From Collinsella sp. AF23-4AC (GTDB lineage Bacteria; Actinomycetota; Coriobacteriia; Coriobacteriales; Coriobacteriaceae): a DNA stretch of 64,000 nucleotides. A model generated the notes under the pieces. The model did not search any database and was not told where the DNA came from. It was given only the letters and a program-made list of their open reading frames with translations. Each line of letters begins with the position of its first letter. Positions within the stretch are counted from its first letter, which is position 1. The DNA lies in the NCBI RefSeq assembly GCF_003462685.1, contig NZ_QRVE01000002.1:136247-200246 (forward strand). Direction: 5' to 3'. The position numbers and the translations under genes were made by a program. Of the stretch, positions 62,662 to 64,000 are shown piece after piece.

Positions 62662-63771
62662 TTACGCCCCTTTAGTCATATTTCTATAGCGATCGGAAAG
62701 CTGTTCGTAGAGCGACCGCGTGGTGTAACCCGCTTTATCAAGAAACGGAACGTAGTCGACCTTGGCGGTAATTTCCCTTTTGCCGGCGCAGGCTTGCAGC
62801 AAATCGGCCCACTCCCTGTCGGAAAGCGAAAGCCCTGCTCGCTGGAGAAGGCCTGTCAGATCGGCCTCCTGGGTAACCGCGTCAGAGCTGAGGATGGGCA
62901 GTCCATTTGCCTGGGCCTCAATGAAGGCAATCGGGAGCCCCTCGTGGAAAGAGGGGGCAACCAGCGCATCCATGGCGCTGTAGTACCTCCAGATATCGTC
63001 AACGGTACCGATGAAAACCGCCGATTCGCCCAGCCCCAATTCAGCCGCCTTCTCCTTCGCAAGGGGAAGTTCCTCGGCTTGGCCGAAGAGCAGAAGGCGG
63101 GAATCGGCCTCACTGGAGCGCAGCTGATTGAAGATATCGAGGGCGCGCAGGGTGTTTTTCGCAGGAATGCCTGCCCCGACAAACCCTATGACGGTGGCAT
63201 TCCCCGGGATCCCAAGCCGATGTCTAACGGCAGCCCGGTCAGAGGGCGAAAACCGGAATTTATCGGAATCGACCCCGTTGTGCACCAAGGCATAGCCAGC
63301 GCCCCGAAAGAGATATTCACCTGCGACCTCGCTGCATGCCCAGCGCTCACTCGCCGCCGGGAGGAACCTCTCTATCATGGCCACGTTGACCATATTCTTC
63401 AGACTCGAGGTGCTGCCAAGCGCGCTGTTATGGCAGTGTACGATGCGCGAGGGAACTCCGGCCTTTTTCGCCTCAGAGGCGAAGACGAAGCCGAGTGCGT
63501 TGTTCGTGTGAATCTGAACGATATCGAAACGGTGCTTCGACAGAAAAGCGCCAAGGCGCTTCGCCCCCAGAGTGCCAACCAGCAGCGGGCTGTAGCTATC
63601 GATTAAAGGACCGAAGAATCGCTCTCCGAACCTATCCCCTTCGACTCTTCCCACCGACAGCACGCTCTGCTCGATATCGGGAGCCGGGCAATCGAGCATC
63701 GTGGAGACGAAGGTCCTCACCCCGCCCCTGCCGGGTCCTAACTGTTGAATGATGTGCAGGACCCGAATCAT
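62662..63771 (-). CDS. GT4-family glycosyltransferase
   Basis: A 369-aa GT-B glycosyltransferase. The N-terminus [20 protein letters not shown] has the glycine-rich acceptor-side loop; [20 protein letters not shown] begins the donor domain; and [20 protein letters not shown] gives the EGLP...EA signature. The acceptor and sugar are unknown. It overlaps wecB by 4 nt (ATGA), so the two are translationally coupled. Confidence 0.87.
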   Translation of the reverse strand: MIRVLHIIQQLGPGRGGVRTFVSTMLDCPAPDIEQSVLSVGRVEGDRFGERFFGPLIDSYSPLLVGTLGAKRLGAFLSKHRFDIVQIHTNNALGFVFASEAKKAGVPSRIVHCHNSALGSTSSLKNMVNVAMIERFLPAASERWACSEVAGEYLFRGAGYALVHNGVDSDKFRFSPSDRAAVRHRLGIPGNATVIGFVGAGIPAKNTLRALDIFNQLRSSEADSRLLLFGQAEELPLAKEKAAELGLGESAVFIGTVDDIWRYYSAMDALVAPSFHEGLPIAFIEAQANGLPILSSDAVTQEADLTGLLQRAGLSLSDREWADLLQACAGKREITAKVDYVPFLDKAGYTTRSLYEQLSDRYRNMTKGA

Positions 63772-64000
63772 CGCGACCTACCTTCCAACACGTCGCCGAT
63801 CCGCTCGCTCGCATGACCATCACCGTAGGGGTTCGAGGCATGGCTCATGGCCGCATACTCCCCCTCATCGGAGAGCAGACGACTGAACTCGCGGTAGATG
63901 ACGTCCTCCTCGGTGCCCACGAGCTTCAGCGTGCCGGCGGCGACTCCCTCGGGGCGCTCCGTGGTGTCGCGCATGACGAGCACCGGCTTGCCAAGACTCG
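63768..64000 (-). CDS. wecB: UDP-GlcNAc 2-epimerase (WecB), C-terminal part
   Basis: The gene enters from the right edge; only about 77 residues are visible. The frame reads [17 protein letters not shown] then [16 protein letters not shown] and [17 protein letters not shown], the typical WecB/MnaA C-terminus. It makes UDP-ManNAc, the usual linkage-unit precursor of teichoic acids. A second, broken wecB lies at 35.3-36.1 kb. Confidence 0.93.
   Translation of the reverse strand, partial: SLGKPVLVMRDTTERPEGVAAGTLKLVGTEEDVIYREFSRLLSDEGEYAAMSHASNPYGDGHASERIGDVLEGRSR

Overview
The window looks like a chromosomal segment of a high-GC actinobacterium of the class Coriobacteriia, most likely Collinsella or a close relative. 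This is inferred from protein character and base composition; no database search was possible. Positions 1-17.5 kb are housekeeping and lie almost entirely on the minus strand: a DAK2-domain kinase and its Asp23-family partner, tRNA-Asn, rpoD, a dnaG-ribF-truB-nrnA-rbfA-infB-nusA-rimP run, leuS and guaB. The rimP leader carries a good promoter followed by an intrinsic terminator placed just before the rimP ribosome binding site. The leuS leader carries a 114-nt hairpin.

Positions 18.2-30.3 kb hold a tight nine-gene minus-strand block. Its core is a Gram-positive-type Pel exopolysaccharide operon: a PelD-like c-di-GMP receptor fused to a degenerate epimerase domain, then PelE-like, PelA-like (deacetylase-type), PelF and PelG proteins. 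A CotH kinase lipoprotein, a VTC-type polymerase domain and a DUF4956 membrane protein follow, and last comes a PLP-fold protein that appears to lack its catalytic lysine.

Positions 30.4-46.6 kb form a defence-type island of mixed base composition. It holds an AAA ATPase/RloB pair, an unknown membrane protein, AbiH with a small upstream gene, two unknown proteins, a 1218-residue STAND-like NTPase with a nuclease-like N-terminus, a KAP-type P-loop NTPase and a GmrSD-type (DUF262/DUF1524) restriction protein. Between them lie truncated host-like gene remnants, including a frameshifted wecB, suggesting piecemeal turnover at a hotspot.

Positions 47.1-54.3 kb begin with an IS110-family (IS1111-like) element with 15-bp subterminal inverted repeats, a flanking 44-bp direct repeat, a transposase interrupted by one in-frame TGA, and a 3' noncoding region that could encode a guide (bridge/seek) RNA. 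It separates a secreted transglutaminase-like, choline-binding-repeat protein from its probable promoter. Next come a triple-fusion HTH-LicC-LicA protein and a LicB-like choline permease.

Positions 54.8-64 kb are a convergent minus-strand surface-glycan operon (wecB, GT4, licD, GT32, polymerase, acyltransferase, flippase, CDP-glycerol-type transferase, TarI/IspD-like cytidylyltransferase, SDR). Together with the lic genes it points to a phosphocholine-decorated, teichoic-acid-like surface polymer bound by the choline-binding protein.
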